From positions 1-64,000 of the forward strand of contig JAYUWK010000037.1 in the NCBI GenBank assembly GCA_043753895.1: DNA of 64,000 nt, given 5' to 3'. Origin of the DNA: WLMZ01 sp043753895 (GTDB lineage Bacteria > Actinomycetota > Acidimicrobiia > Acidimicrobiales > Ilumatobacteraceae). The position numbers and the translations under genes were made by a program. Under the pieces are notes generated by a model. It was not told the DNA's origin, searched no databases, and saw nothing but the letters and a program-made list of their open reading frames with translations. Of the stretch, positions 16,010 to 24,409 are shown one piece after another; position 1 is the stretch's first letter; every line of letters begins with the position of its first letter.

Positions 16010-16549
16010 ATGCTTGGCGGCATCGACGCGAACTTCCTGACTCCCAAGGCGGTGGTGCAACGCACCGGCACACGAGTGACCAGTTGTGCTGTGGCACACA
16101 TTGCCGCGGGCGAGACCGTCGCCGCGTTCGGTGGTTCATGCATTTCCGGCGGCGCCCTCAGTGCGCTCCCCACTGAACAGCAGGGTCGCAGTATCCAGAT
16201 CGACGAGGACCTGCACATGGCCGGCTCGGTGTTCGCCGATGCAGCTGACATGGTCAATCACTCGTGCTCGCCGAACTGCGGCATCGTGTCCGGCGTGGTC
16301 GTCGTGGCCATGCGCGATATCGCCCCGGGCGAGGAGTTGACGTACGACTACGCGATGACCGATGGCAGCGTGACCGACACGTTCACCTGCCACTGCGGGT
16401 CACCGCATTGCCGAGGCACCATTACCGGCAACGACTGGATGTTGCCCGAATTGCAGATCGCTTACCGTGGCTACTTCAGCCCGTACCTGGCCAAGCGCAT
16501 CGCTGCGTTGGTGAGCCTCGGCGCCGAGCGCCGCGCCTTCGCCCTCTGA
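16010..16549 (+). CDS. SET domain protein (lysine methyltransferase-like)
   Basis: A 179-residue protein that is almost only a SET domain with a post-SET cysteine cluster. The opening AHIAAGETVAAFGG is a typical first strand pair, DMVNHSCSPNCG (about 80-91) contains the NHS-C SAM/lysine-channel motif, GEELTYDYAM (about 106-115) has the catalytic Tyr, and FTCHCGSPHCRGTI (about 124-137) is the zinc-binding C-x-C-x4-C post-SET. All key residues of an active methyltransferase are present. The target in a bacterium is unknown: histone-like protein tails are one option (two proteins in this window have Lys-rich tails), ribosomal proteins another. Confidence 0.85.
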   Translation: MLGGIDANFLTPKAVVQRTGTRVTSCAVAHIAAGETVAAFGGSCISGGALSALPTEQQGRSIQIDEDLHMAGSVFADAADMVNHSCSPNCGIVSGVVVVAMRDIAPGEELTYDYAMTDGSVTDTFTCHCGSPHCRGTITGNDWMLPELQIAYRGYFSPYLAKRIAALVSLGAERRAFAL

Positions 16550-16603
16550 CTTGACGGCGAGCGAGCGCCGCCTGGGCGCCGAGTCGCGCTACTCTGCACC
16601 CGC

Positions 16604-17824
16604 ATGCGAATTCTCATCGTGGGTGCCGGTGGAGTAGGCGCCGCATTCGCATCCATCGCGGCACGCCGACCCATCTTCGCCGAGATCGTGCTGGCCGACA
16701 TTGACGCAAACCGAGCCGCGCGTGCTGCGGCAAAGGCTGTGAGTACCCGGGTACGCGCAACACGCGTGGACGCTCAAGACCCAGCGGACATCGTCGAATT
16801 GGCACGTACCATGCGCGCCGACATCATCGTGAACGCGTGCGATCCCCGGCTGAATCCGCCCATCTTCGACGCCGCGTTCGCGGCAGGGTGCCACTACTTG
16901 GACATGGCCATGCACATGTCCTCTCCGCATCCGACGCACCCGAACGAACAAACCGGCGTCATGTTGGGCGATGCCCAGTTCGCCGTCGCAGATCAGTGGG
17001 TGCAGCGCGGCCAACTCGCGTTGTGCGGCATGGGCGTCGAGCCCGGACTCTCCGACGTGTTGGCGCGGTACGCCAGCGACCACCTGTTCAGCAGCATCAC
17101 CGAGATCGGCGTCCGCGACGGCAGCGACCTCGCCATCGACGGTTTCGCATTCGCACCGACGTTCAGCATCTGGACCACGATCGAGGAATGCCTCAACCCT
17201 CCGGTCATCTGGGAACGCCATCGAGGCTGGTTCACCACGGCACCCTTCAGCGAACCCGAGACCTTCGTGTTTCCCGAGGGCATCGGACCACTCGGATGCG
17301 TGAACGTGGAGCACGAAGAGGTCATCCTCATGCCCCGTTGGCTCGAACTCGATCGGGTCACCTTCAAATACGGTTTGGGCGATGACTTCATCGAGGTCCT
17401 CGCCACGCTGCACCGGCTTGGTCTCGACAGCACCAAACCGGTGATGGTCCGCGGCGTCGAGGTGTCGCCACGAGACGTGGTGGCGGCGGTGCTCCCGAAC
17501 CCGGCCGAACTGGGCGATCGTATGCACGGGCGAACCTGCGCAGGCTCGCTGGTGACCGGGTTGGGGTTGGACGGGCTCCCCCGCGAGGCCTACCTCTATC
17601 AGGTGGTCGACAACGAGTGGACCATGCGCACATCGGGGCATCAAGCCGTTGTCTGGCAGACCGCCGTACATCCGGTCGTAGCGTGCGAGCTCATCGCCGA
17701 GGGTGCGTGGACCGGCGCCGGAGTGATGGGGCCCGAGGCTTTCTCGGCCGACCCATTCCTGGATTTGCTGCCGGTGCACGGTGTGAGTTGGACGCTCGAA
17801 GAGCGAACACCATCGCCCGCCTGA
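16604..17824 (+). CDS. Saccharopine dehydrogenase family oxidoreductase
   Basis: A 406-residue NAD(P)-binding enzyme. The Rossmann motif VGAGGVGAAF is at 6-15, the acidic end of strand 2 at VLADIDANRA (about 29-38), and DIIVNACDPRLNPPIFDAA (about 74-92) matches the saccharopine-dehydrogenase pattern in which the substrate joins the central cleft. Family enzymes act on lysine/saccharopine, carboxynorspermidine or related amino acids. The W-rich later part (SIWTTIEECLNPP, WERHRGWFTTAPF) resembles carboxynorspermidine/lysine dehydrogenase-like members. The gene stands alone, with a short overlapping gene at its 3' end. Confidence 0.85.
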   Translation: MRILIVGAGGVGAAFASIAARRPIFAEIVLADIDANRAARAAAKAVSTRVRATRVDAQDPADIVELARTMRADIIVNACDPRLNPPIFDAAFAAGCHYLDMAMHMSSPHPTHPNEQTGVMLGDAQFAVADQWVQRGQLALCGMGVEPGLSDVLARYASDHLFSSITEIGVRDGSDLAIDGFAFAPTFSIWTTIEECLNPPVIWERHRGWFTTAPFSEPETFVFPEGIGPLGCVNVEHEEVILMPRWLELDRVTFKYGLGDDFIEVLATLHRLGLDSTKPVMVRGVEVSPRDVVAAVLPNPAELGDRMHGRTCAGSLVTGLGLDGLPREAYLYQVVDNEWTMRTSGHQAVVWQTAVHPVVACELIAEGAWTGAGVMGPEAFSADPFLDLLPVHGVSWTLEERTPSPA

Positions 17825-18054
17825 CCAAGCGCGACGTCGAGACCCTCCTGGCCAGCTACGACGCAGACCCGATCGGGGCCCTCAGCGCTGCGCTGCGAAT
17901 CGTCTTGCAGCGGCCCGGCGCCGCATGGCCCGAATTGATAGAGGCCGCTCGGTTTTCCGACACGCGCACCGCTGCGCTGTTGCTCGGCGAGGAACGAGCA
18001 TTTGACGCGCTGGCAGCCGAACTCAACGAACTCCGCAAACTCGCCACCGGCTGA
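17788..18054 (+). CDS. Small helical protein, unknown function, overlapping the previous gene
   Basis: From a TTG at 17788 this frame gives 88 residues; the confident part begins at LTKRDVETLLASYDADP and continues as an orderly helical protein with LRIVLQRPG, WPELIEAA and LNELRKLATG. The start overlaps the end of the saccharopine-dehydrogenase-like gene by 37 bases and is uncertain, since no good ATG or ribosome binding site is seen. No family recognised. Codon use looks coding after 17824. Confidence 0.5.
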   Translation: MDARRANTIARLTKRDVETLLASYDADPIGALSAALRIVLQRPGAAWPELIEAARFSDTRTAALLLGEERAFDALAAELNELRKLATG

Positions 18055-18062
18055 CAAGCGAC

Positions 18063-18467
18063 TCAGGGTCGCGGTCGAACGCCGGGTGCCACGACGCTGA
18101 CGCCGTAGATGCGCGCCGCGGCGGCCAGACGATCGTCGTAGGTGACGATGCCCTCCAACTCGTCGCCCATGGCGAGTGCCCAAGCCAAGTGCACCGCGTC
18201 CAACGTGCGCAAGATGGACGGGTCGAGTTCAGCAGCCCGTTCGTAGATCTCGCTTGGGATTGCGCCGATGGCAACGACGTCAAGAGCAGCCCGAGTCGCG
18301 ACAACGACCTCGGAGTTCATCCGTCGAGCGGCACGCAGCGCCTCAGTCCGCAAAAGATCGCTCGAGACGAGATACGGGTGTTTTGTCGCCCACCGCTTCA
18401 ACGCCGTCGCATGGTGTTCCGCAACGACCAACTTCATGAAAGCCGACGTATCGAGGTACCACGCCAT
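18063..18467 (-). CDS. PIN domain ribonuclease toxin, VapC-like
   Basis: 134 residues from ATG at 18467, beginning YLDTSAFMKLVV with the first catalytic Asp. A Glu follows in RTEALRAARR, an Asp in LDAVHLAWALAMG and an acidic pair in TYDDRLAAAAR, which together form the PIN active-site quartet that holds Mg2+ for RNA cleavage. Length is normal for VapC. It overlaps the stop of the upstream antitoxin gene by one base, the usual toxin-antitoxin layout. Toxins of this type cut tRNA or rRNA when free of antitoxin; the target here is unknown. Confidence 0.9.
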   Translation of the reverse strand: MAWYLDTSAFMKLVVAEHHATALKRWATKHPYLVSSDLLRTEALRAARRMNSEVVVATRAALDVVAIGAIPSEIYERAAELDPSILRTLDAVHLAWALAMGDELEGIVTYDDRLAAAARIYGVSVVAPGVRPRP

Positions 18468-18745
18468 CAACGGTCTTCCGCGCGCATACTGGCGAGGATG
18501 TCGCCCGCCGACGGGCCATCGACCACGAGAGCCGCCTGCAGTTCTGCAACTCCCCGACGAGCGGCGCGGAGCTGTCCTGCATCGACCAGCGAGTCGAGCC
18601 ACGATCGCTCGACCACTGGCACCAGCCGGGCAACAAGCCGACCGCGCTCGGTCACGTCAACGGACTCCCCGGCCTTCGCCCGAGCGATGACAGCCGTGGC
18701 GTGCTGCTGAAGTTCGCGGATGCCGACCGATGCCATGTGCGTCAT
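18467..18745 (-). CDS. Antitoxin, Phd/YefM-type, partner of the PIN toxin
   Basis: A 92-residue protein starting MTHMASVGIRELQQHATAV, the classical Phd/YefM DNA-binding start, followed by GESVDVTERGRLVARLVPV. The C-terminal half (RGVAELQAALVVDGPSAGDILASMRAED) is acidic and should wrap the toxin. It precedes the VapC-like gene with a one-base overlap, and it would autoregulate the pair through the promoter between it and the ferredoxin gene. The second Met (residue 4) is an equally good start. Confidence 0.88.
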   Translation of the reverse strand: MTHMASVGIRELQQHATAVIARAKAGESVDVTERGRLVARLVPVVERSWLDSLVDAGQLRAARRGVAELQAALVVDGPSAGDILASMRAEDR

Positions 18746-18814
18746 TGTAGTACATCACGGAAATGACTCGCTGCAGTCTCGGTCTAGGTGCCAGCAGTGC
18801 CGTTGAGTTAGGAT

Positions 18815-18829
18815 TTCGTTGAGAACGAA
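18815..18829. promoter_or_regulatory. Palindrome upstream of the ferredoxin-P450 pair
   Basis: TTCGTT-GAG-AACGAA forms a perfect 6-bp inverted repeat 9 bases before the ferredoxin ATG, in the divergent region with the antitoxin gene. It could be an operator for a regulator of either transcription unit. It overlaps the ribosome-binding region, so a role in mRNA structure is also possible. Confidence 0.4.
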
Positions 18830-18838
18830 GGGGATTTC

Positions 18839-19033
18839 ATGCGTGTACATGTCGATCCAGACAAATGCCAGGGCCACAACCGTTGCTATGCCTTGGCTCC
18901 GGAATTGTTCGATGTCGACGACCTCGGCAATGCCGTGGAGTTGAACGATGGCGTCGTGGCAGAGGGGCTCGAACACAAAGCGCGCCTCGCGGTGGCGAAT
19001 TGTCCAGAGTACGCGATCGAGATCACCGAGTAA
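18839..19033 (+). CDS. Ferredoxin, cytochrome P450 partner ([3Fe-4S] type)
   Basis: A 64-residue ferredoxin. The ligands appear as CQGHNRC (residues 10-16) plus a late Cys in NCPEYAI (about 55); the second Cys of a normal C-x2-C-x2-C is His, which is the pattern of [3Fe-4S] ferredoxins, or [4Fe-4S] with a His ligand, that feed actinobacterial P450s. It would pass single electrons from a reductase to the P450 encoded 4 bases downstream. A plausible AAGGGG ribosome binding site precedes the ATG. No reductase gene lies nearby. Confidence 0.93.
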   Translation: MRVHVDPDKCQGHNRCYALAPELFDVDDLGNAVELNDGVVAEGLEHKARLAVANCPEYAIEITE

Positions 19034-19037
19034 CGCA

Positions 19038-20261
19038 ATGACCACCGACCGACATCCCCCTGTCACCAATTGGGCAACCGACTTCGACCACACCGACGCC
19101 GTGTGGGTGAATAACCCGTTCCCCATTTGGGAAGAGCTGCGTGAAACTTGTCCGATGGCGCACAGCAACCGCTACGGCGGCACCTGGCTACCCGTCACGC
19201 ACGAGCTCGTCTCCGCTATCGCGTACGACACCGAGAACTTCACGTCACGCGCCGTCGTCGTGAGTGAGGCCCGTCCCGGCCCCAATGATCTGCCAGCTCC
19301 CATTGGCGGCGCGCCGCCCATCACCTCGGACCCGCCGTTCCACGCCATGGCACGCCGACTGATGTTGCCGGCATTCGCGCCGAAGAAGATCGAGGCACTC
19401 GAACCGTTCACCCGCGAGCTGTGCAACGAGCTGCTCGATTCCCTCGACGGCAAAGACGTTGTGGATGCCGCCGTCGACTATGCCCAACACATTCCGCTGC
19501 GCGTGATCGCCAAGATGCTCGGCTTTCCGGCCGCGGACGCCGACTACTTCCGCCACGTCATCCACCTCATCCTCGAAGAGGGCATCAACATTGCCGAGGA
19601 AGACGACACGCGCCTACTCGAAGCGCAGAACATCGACGCCTACTTCGATGCGCAGATCGCCGATCACCTGGTCAACCCGCGCGACGACCTCACCAGTTTC
19701 TTGTTGAACGCCGAGCTCGACGGCAACAAGCTGATGCACGAGCACGTGCGCGGCACCATGCTGCTCATCCTCGTTGCCGGCATCGACACCACGTGGTCGG
19801 CAATCGGGTCGTCACTGTGGCACCTTGCCAAGCACCCGGCCGATCGTCAGCGTCTCACAAGCGAACCCGAGCTGATGCCGTTTGCCATCGAGGAGATGCT
19901 GCGCGCGTATGCCCCGGTCACGATGGCGCGTATGGTCGCCAAAGATGTCGAGATCGGCGGCTGTCCGATGAAGGTCGACGACTGGGTGTTGCTGCCCTTC
20001 CCTGCGGCGAACCGCGACCCGGCATTCTTCGACCGCGCCGACGAAGTACTCATCGACCGCGAAGAAAACCGCCATGCCGCATTCGGCTTGGGAATCCATC
20101 GCTGCCTCGGCTCGAACCTGGCACGTATGGAGCTGCGCATCGCAGTCGAAGAATGGCTGAAGCGGTACCCCGACTTCGAACTCGTCGACCCCAGCACGGT
20201 CACATGGGCAGCTGGTCAGGTGCGCGGCCCGCGCAGTATTCCGGTCCGCCTCACTGCATAG
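19038..20261 (+). CDS. Cytochrome P450
   Basis: A 407-residue bacterial class I P450. The oxygen-activating I-helix motif AGIDTTWSA is at about 247, the E-x-x-R pair in EEMLRAYAP at about 288, and the haem-binding FGLGIHRCLG has the ligand Cys near 356. ATG at 19038 was chosen because it follows the ferredoxin stop by 4 bases; the longer frame overlaps ferredoxin. Such P450s hydroxylate lipids, terpenes or xenobiotics. The early SDPPFHAMARRLMLPAF segment is like CYP107/CYP125-related actinobacterial enzymes, but I cannot assign a family number. Confidence 0.95.
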   Translation: MTTDRHPPVTNWATDFDHTDAVWVNNPFPIWEELRETCPMAHSNRYGGTWLPVTHELVSAIAYDTENFTSRAVVVSEARPGPNDLPAPIGGAPPITSDPPFHAMARRLMLPAFAPKKIEALEPFTRELCNELLDSLDGKDVVDAAVDYAQHIPLRVIAKMLGFPAADADYFRHVIHLILEEGINIAEEDDTRLLEAQNIDAYFDAQIADHLVNPRDDLTSFLLNAELDGNKLMHEHVRGTMLLILVAGIDTTWSAIGSSLWHLAKHPADRQRLTSEPELMPFAIEEMLRAYAPVTMARMVAKDVEIGGCPMKVDDWVLLPFPAANRDPAFFDRADEVLIDREENRHAAFGLGIHRCLGSNLARMELRIAVEEWLKRYPDFELVDPSTVTWAAGQVRGPRSIPVRLTA

Positions 20262-20271
20262 AGAAACCGGA

Positions 20272-20757
20272 TCACACCTCGCCGATCACCGGCTGGGCGA
20301 GACGCATGTTCTGCGCATAGCCCACCTCAGTGGGCAGGAAGCCGTTTCGATCCGGCCACAACAACTGCACCATCTCGAAAGGCTTGCCGCGATACCACGC
20401 GTTCGCGGTACCGAACAGATGACCCCATCGGTTCACATCGACCGGCGCGAAGACGCATCGCAACTCGTTGTCCATCAGCCCGACCAGCTCGACGTCGAGA
20501 GGGATTTCGGTGCCACCCTGCAAGAGGTCGACCACCATCGCAAGGATGCCTTGCGCCGCAACTGGCGTGAGACCGAAGATCACGAGCTCGGCGAAGCCCG
20601 TGAGGGCAGGCAGTCCGATGGTGTAGCAGTACGCGGGCGTCGGGGGCACGGTCGTTGAGTCGGGCAGTACGGGCTCGAGAGCCCAACCGGCGGTCTCGAT
20701 CATCCACTCGATCTTCTCCGCATGATCGATGTGGAAGTCGGGCAGGTCGTGGCTCAT
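20272..20757 (-). CDS. DUF4262 domain protein
   Basis: A 161-residue soluble protein with the features of DUF4262: a start with DHAEKIEWMIETAGWALEPV, then AYCYTIGLPALTGFAELVIFG (about 42-62) and a late WGHLFGTANAWYRG. Family members occur widely in actinobacteria and have no established function. Its start is 2 bases from the stop of the phosphotransferase-like gene upstream on the same strand, so the two are probably cotranscribed. It is convergent with the P450 gene. Confidence 0.8.
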   Translation of the reverse strand: MSHDLPDFHIDHAEKIEWMIETAGWALEPVLPDSTTVPPTPAYCYTIGLPALTGFAELVIFGLTPVAAQGILAMVVDLLQGGTEIPLDVELVGLMDNELRCVFAPVDVNRWGHLFGTANAWYRGKPFEMVQLLWPDRNGFLPTEVGYAQNMRLAQPVIGEV

Positions 20758-20758
20758 C

Positions 20759-21805
20759 TCAGATCAGCGACGCGCTGTCGAGGTCGAGGGCATGTTGCAG
20801 ATGGCGGGTGGCCATGGCTGCGAACATGGCTTCGCTGCGTTCCGTGCCGCCCACGATCTGCGAGGCGATCACCGCCATGATCACGCCGGAGAATGCCTCG
20901 CGTCGATACTGCCTCCACGCCCAATCATCATCGATCTCGATGCCATAGTCGCGCCGTAGCGCCTCGGTATAGGCGGCCACGAGTTCTTTTTCAATTGCCC
21001 GCCGATCGCCGGGCAGTGGGCCTGCACCGAGGAAGTATGAGACATCGCCCATTGCCGGTCCGTGACCGGGTGACTGCCAGTCGACGGTGGCAATCGGCGA
21101 GCCACCCTCTGCGGTCGCGAACATGAGGTTGTCGAGTCGGTAGTCGCCATGCGTAACAGTGAGCGGCGAGTCGCAACCATCCACCCACTCGGCCACCCGT
21201 GCACCGAATGCCGTGACCAACTCAGCGGCCTCCGGACTGAGGTACTTGGCGTAGGTGTCGATGAAGCCCGGAAAGAAGATCGCCCACATCCCGGCCAGCA
21301 GCGCGCCGTCGTCTGGCCCGGTTCTGCGGCTGAGGAACTCGATGTTGTGCAACGCTGGGTCGCCCCAACGAGGGCCGTGGAGGCGGGCCAGCTCGAGCAC
21401 TGCGCTGCGCGCGTGTTCGATGGAGCAGCCCTCGATCTGATCGCCCTGCTCGGCAGGCGAGAGGTCTTCGAGCACGATCACGAAGTCGCCGTCGGCGGCA
21501 TTCCACTCGGCGTGATAGCAGCGCGGCACGCGAATGTCGACTGTGGGCGCGACCTCGTTGTAGAACTTCACTTCGCGCTCATAGTTGCGCAGCGCGATAC
21601 CTGTGGCCCGGCTGATTTCGTCGGGGGACGGCAGCTTCACCACGATGCTCGAAGGCACTGATGCCGCTCCCTCGCCAGAGGCACGCAGCGCGAGTCGCAG
21701 GTTCATCCCCACGAGGCCATCGCCGATGCGCTGTGTATCGACAATCTCCACCGTGGCCGCGAACACTGTCGATAGCCACTCCCCGGTTACGTGCTCAGGT
21801 CCCAC
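20759..21805 (-). CDS. Phosphotransferase family protein (aminoglycoside/ecdysteroid kinase-like)
   Basis: 348 residues from the GTG at 21805, preferred over the TTG at 21853 because the extra residues are not family-like and would overlap the divergent gene. The kinase-like fold shows SSIVVKLPS with the ATP-binding Lys, FVIVLEDLSP as hinge, the catalytic loop VTHGDYRLDNLMF and the Mg-binding Asp in VDWQSPGHGPAMGD. Proteins of this group phosphorylate small hydroxylated compounds, and in actinobacteria they often lie next to lipid or steroid genes. The substrate is unknown. It is divergent from the PhyH gene with 26 bases between the starts. Confidence 0.88.
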   Translation of the reverse strand: MGPEHVTGEWLSTVFAATVEIVDTQRIGDGLVGMNLRLALRASGEGAASVPSSIVVKLPSPDEISRATGIALRNYEREVKFYNEVAPTVDIRVPRCYHAEWNAADGDFVIVLEDLSPAEQGDQIEGCSIEHARSAVLELARLHGPRWGDPALHNIEFLSRRTGPDDGALLAGMWAIFFPGFIDTYAKYLSPEAAELVTAFGARVAEWVDGCDSPLTVTHGDYRLDNLMFATAEGGSPIATVDWQSPGHGPAMGDVSYFLGAGPLPGDRRAIEKELVAAYTEALRRDYGIEIDDDWAWRQYRREAFSGVIMAVIASQIVGGTERSEAMFAAMATRHLQHALDLDSASLI

Positions 21806-21831
21806 ACCTCGGCACGGTAGCGTTCCCGGCT

Positions 21832-22650
21832 GTGACAGTCGCAGACGAACCAATGATTCGCAGCCACGTCGAGCGAGTCGAGCGCGATGGCTACACCATC
21901 ATCGAAAACGCGTTCTCTGCTCAACTCGCCCGCGAGCTGGTCGCCGATCTGGTGCGTCTCGAGCATGAGCGCCACGTCGTACCTGCGGGCAACAGCTTCG
22001 AAGGCCATCAAACGTGGCGCATCTACAACCTCCTCGCCCTGGGCACCATCTATTCACAGATCCCGGTGCACCCCATCGTGGCCCCGATCATGCGCCATGT
22101 ACTCGGCAGCGGCTGTCTGGTGAGCAGCCTGTCATCGATCAGCATCGGTGCTGGCGAGGTTGCCCAACCAATACACGCCGACGATCAACTCGTGCCGATT
22201 CCCAAGCCGCATCTGGCCACCATCGCGAACAGCATGTGGGCGCTCACGGATTTCACCGAGGCCAACGGTGCCACCCGCATCATCCCAGGCTCTCACCTGG
22301 CCGACCACTCTCCCGAATATGGAGTGCCGCAGCCCTCGATTCCGGCGGAAATGAGCGCGGGCAGCATCCTGGTGTGGCACGGCTCGCTGTGGCACGGCGG
22401 CGGCGCTAATCACACCGACCAGCGACGGTGGGGCATCGCGATGAACTACTGCGCGGGCTGGCTCCGTCAGCAGGAAAACCAGCAGCTTGGTATACCGCTC
22501 GAGATCGCACGCACCTTCACGCCCGAGCTGCAAGAACTGTGCGGCTTTCACGTCTACAAGGGCCTCATCGGCCACATTGACAAGCACTCCCCTGCGGAAC
22601 TGTTGCTCGACCCGCAAACACCAGCCGCGATGCTGTGGGAGCGCACCTGA
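21832..22650 (+). CDS. Phytanoyl-CoA dioxygenase (PhyH) family protein
   Basis: 272 residues from GTG at 21832; an ATG 7 codons in is equally possible. This is a non-haem Fe(II)/2-oxoglutarate dioxygenase. RDGYTIIENAFSAQLARELV is the usual opening, IHADDQ is the H-x-D metal pair (about 108-110), and a distal LWHGGGANHTD supplies His and the later residues that bind 2-oxoglutarate (W-H-x-x-x-x-N). The middle SMWALTDFTEANGATRIIPGSH is typical. Such enzymes hydroxylate acyl chains or natural products. It is followed after 13 bases by the SURF1-like gene. Confidence 0.9.
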   Translation: MTVADEPMIRSHVERVERDGYTIIENAFSAQLARELVADLVRLEHERHVVPAGNSFEGHQTWRIYNLLALGTIYSQIPVHPIVAPIMRHVLGSGCLVSSLSSISIGAGEVAQPIHADDQLVPIPKPHLATIANSMWALTDFTEANGATRIIPGSHLADHSPEYGVPQPSIPAEMSAGSILVWHGSLWHGGGANHTDQRRWGIAMNYCAGWLRQQENQQLGIPLEIARTFTPELQELCGFHVYKGLIGHIDKHSPAELLLDPQTPAAMLWERT

Positions 22651-22663
22651 GCGATACCGTCTG

Positions 22664-23443
22664 ATGCGCATGTATCGGTTCCTGCTGCGCCCCAAATGGC
22701 TGTTGTTCCACGTGGTGATCCTCACGTCGGTGGTCGGGATGGTTCTGCTTGCACGGTGGCAATGGAACAAACACATCGCGCGCGACGCCTTCGTTTCGAT
22801 GGTCGAAGCACGCGAGCAGGCCGATCCGAACGAGCTGGCACCGCTGCTCGCATCGGGCACAGCAGCCGCCGATATCGAGTGGTACCGGGTCACAGCCACC
22901 GGTTCCTACCTCGACACGGGCGAGCTTCAACAGATCAACCGCACCCAGAACGGCGTGAACGGCGTGAACGTGCTCACGCCGTTCCAGATCGACAAGGGCC
23001 CAGTCATCATCGTGAACCGTGGCTTTGTACCCGTCGGCATCACCGTCACTGCCGCGCCAACCGGGACGCGCAAGATCGGGGGCACCGCACGAACCAGCCA
23101 GTTACGCAACACCGGCGAACTCACCGACGACCCGAGCGCCACGAACACCGAGGTGCGACGCGTCGACCTCGGCTTCATTGCGCAGCACATCGACGCCACT
23201 ATCGCGCCGGTGTATCTCGACTTCATCGCCTCCCAACCCGGCTCGCCCTCGCCCCCGGTTCCGGTGCCACTGCCGAATCTCGGTAGCGGTCCACCCCACG
23301 TGTCGTACACGGTGCAGTGGCTGTTCTTCTCGCTGTGTGCAATCGCCGGTTGGGTCTTCGCTGTGCGTCGCTCTGCAAAGACCCGCCTGCAAGCTGCTCA
23401 CGCCGCACTTACTGGTGAGCCTCCAGCAGCGCCATTCGCTTGA
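22664..23443 (+). CDS. SURF1 family protein (cytochrome oxidase assembly)
   Basis: 259 residues from ATG at 22664 with one transmembrane helix near each end (WLLFHVVILTSVVGMVLLA at about 11-29 and VQWLFFSLCAIAGWVFAV at about 216-233) and a periplasmic domain between. The conserved SURF1 features are the RWQWNKH that follows helix 1, EWYRVTATGSYL, and VNRGFVPVG. SURF1 proteins help insert haem a into cytochrome c oxidase. The C-terminal tail overlaps the end of the convergent metallo-hydrolase gene by 35 bases. Confidence 0.92.
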   Translation: MRMYRFLLRPKWLLFHVVILTSVVGMVLLARWQWNKHIARDAFVSMVEAREQADPNELAPLLASGTAAADIEWYRVTATGSYLDTGELQQINRTQNGVNGVNVLTPFQIDKGPVIIVNRGFVPVGITVTAAPTGTRKIGGTARTSQLRNTGELTDDPSATNTEVRRVDLGFIAQHIDATIAPVYLDFIASQPGSPSPPVPVPLPNLGSGPPHVSYTVQWLFFSLCAIAGWVFAVRRSAKTRLQAAHAALTGEPPAAPFA

Positions 23444-24338
23444 ACTGCTCGATCACGTTGGGGCTCTGGTGGTCGGGATCGAGCGAACGATAGACGGTGT
23501 CCACGTTCACGCTGATCCGGCCGAACTCTCCCCATGCACCGAAACCGTTCAGCGCGATGTCGCGCGCTGCATCCCATGCGTCCATGCCAGCGTTGAACCG
23601 CGCCGTGGCCTCGCCCTGCACGTAGATGAGGTACTCGCGCACCGCCCCGATGCCGGACTTGTCGGTAAGCGGCCCATGGCCGGGCACGACCGTCTCGATG
23701 TCCATACCGAGCATCAGGTCGCAGGCATCGATCCAGTTGGTCAACGGCCCGGCCCACACGATGGGCGTGCCGCCGATAAACAGAATGTCGCCCGTGTAGA
23801 CCGTCTTTGCGTCGGGTACGTACGCGATCACGTCACCCGCCGTATGCGCCGGTCCGACCTCGATGAGTTCGATCACTCGACCACCGACCTCGATGTCAAG
23901 GCGCCCATGGAACGTGCGCGTCGGCAATGTGTGCTCGATACCGTCGAACTCGAAGGCACCGAAGAAGCTGCGGAACAACTCACCCAGTTCGCCTGGCGCG
24001 TTGTTGAGGGCAGCGAGCATCGAAGGCGGCACCTCGGTCATCTCGTGTGCCGCTGACTCGCTAGCGATGATCTCGGCGCCATGCACCAGTTGGTTGCCGT
24101 AGCAGTGATCCCCATTGGCATGGGTATTGACCAACGTCGAGATCGGCGCGCCACCAAGAGCACCGGCCATCGAGTCGAGCATCTCGCCAGTGAGCTTCAG
24201 GTCGAACAACGTGTCGACGAGAAGCGACACGCCCTCACCGACGACGAGGCCTGCGTTGCTCCAACCCCAACCGCCATCGGGCTGCAGATAGGCGAAGCAC
24301 CCATTGCCGAGTTCGTGCAGACCCTTCGAATATGACAT
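23409..24338 (-). CDS. MBL-fold metallo-hydrolase
   Basis: A 309-residue metallo-beta-lactamase-fold protein. The metal motif reads THANGDHCYGN (about 72-82); the canonical H-x-H-x-D-H has Asn at its second His, as in a common actinobacterial subgroup. Further ligands are the His in GPAHTAGDVIAYVP, the Asp in YTGDILF, and VVPGHGPL with the final His. Substrates are unknown; relatives include hydrolases of esters or sulfates. It starts at 24338, divergent from the aldo/keto reductase gene with 71 bases between the starts. Confidence 0.88.
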   Translation of the reverse strand: MSYSKGLHELGNGCFAYLQPDGGWGWSNAGLVVGEGVSLLVDTLFDLKLTGEMLDSMAGALGGAPISTLVNTHANGDHCYGNQLVHGAEIIASESAAHEMTEVPPSMLAALNNAPGELGELFRSFFGAFEFDGIEHTLPTRTFHGRLDIEVGGRVIELIEVGPAHTAGDVIAYVPDAKTVYTGDILFIGGTPIVWAGPLTNWIDACDLMLGMDIETVVPGHGPLTDKSGIGAVREYLIYVQGEATARFNAGMDAWDAARDIALNGFGAWGEFGRISVNVDTVYRSLDPDHQSPNVIEQFKRMALLEAHQ

Positions 24339-24409
24339 GGCCCAACTCTTGCATCATGGAACACGCGCCGGCGACACCGCCCCGACCTTCGCGTGCGTAG
24401 AGTTCGGGC

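Noticed and set aside
16589..17779. A minus-strand frame of 396 codons
   Set aside because: Antisense of the saccharopine-dehydrogenase-like gene, which has clear motifs.
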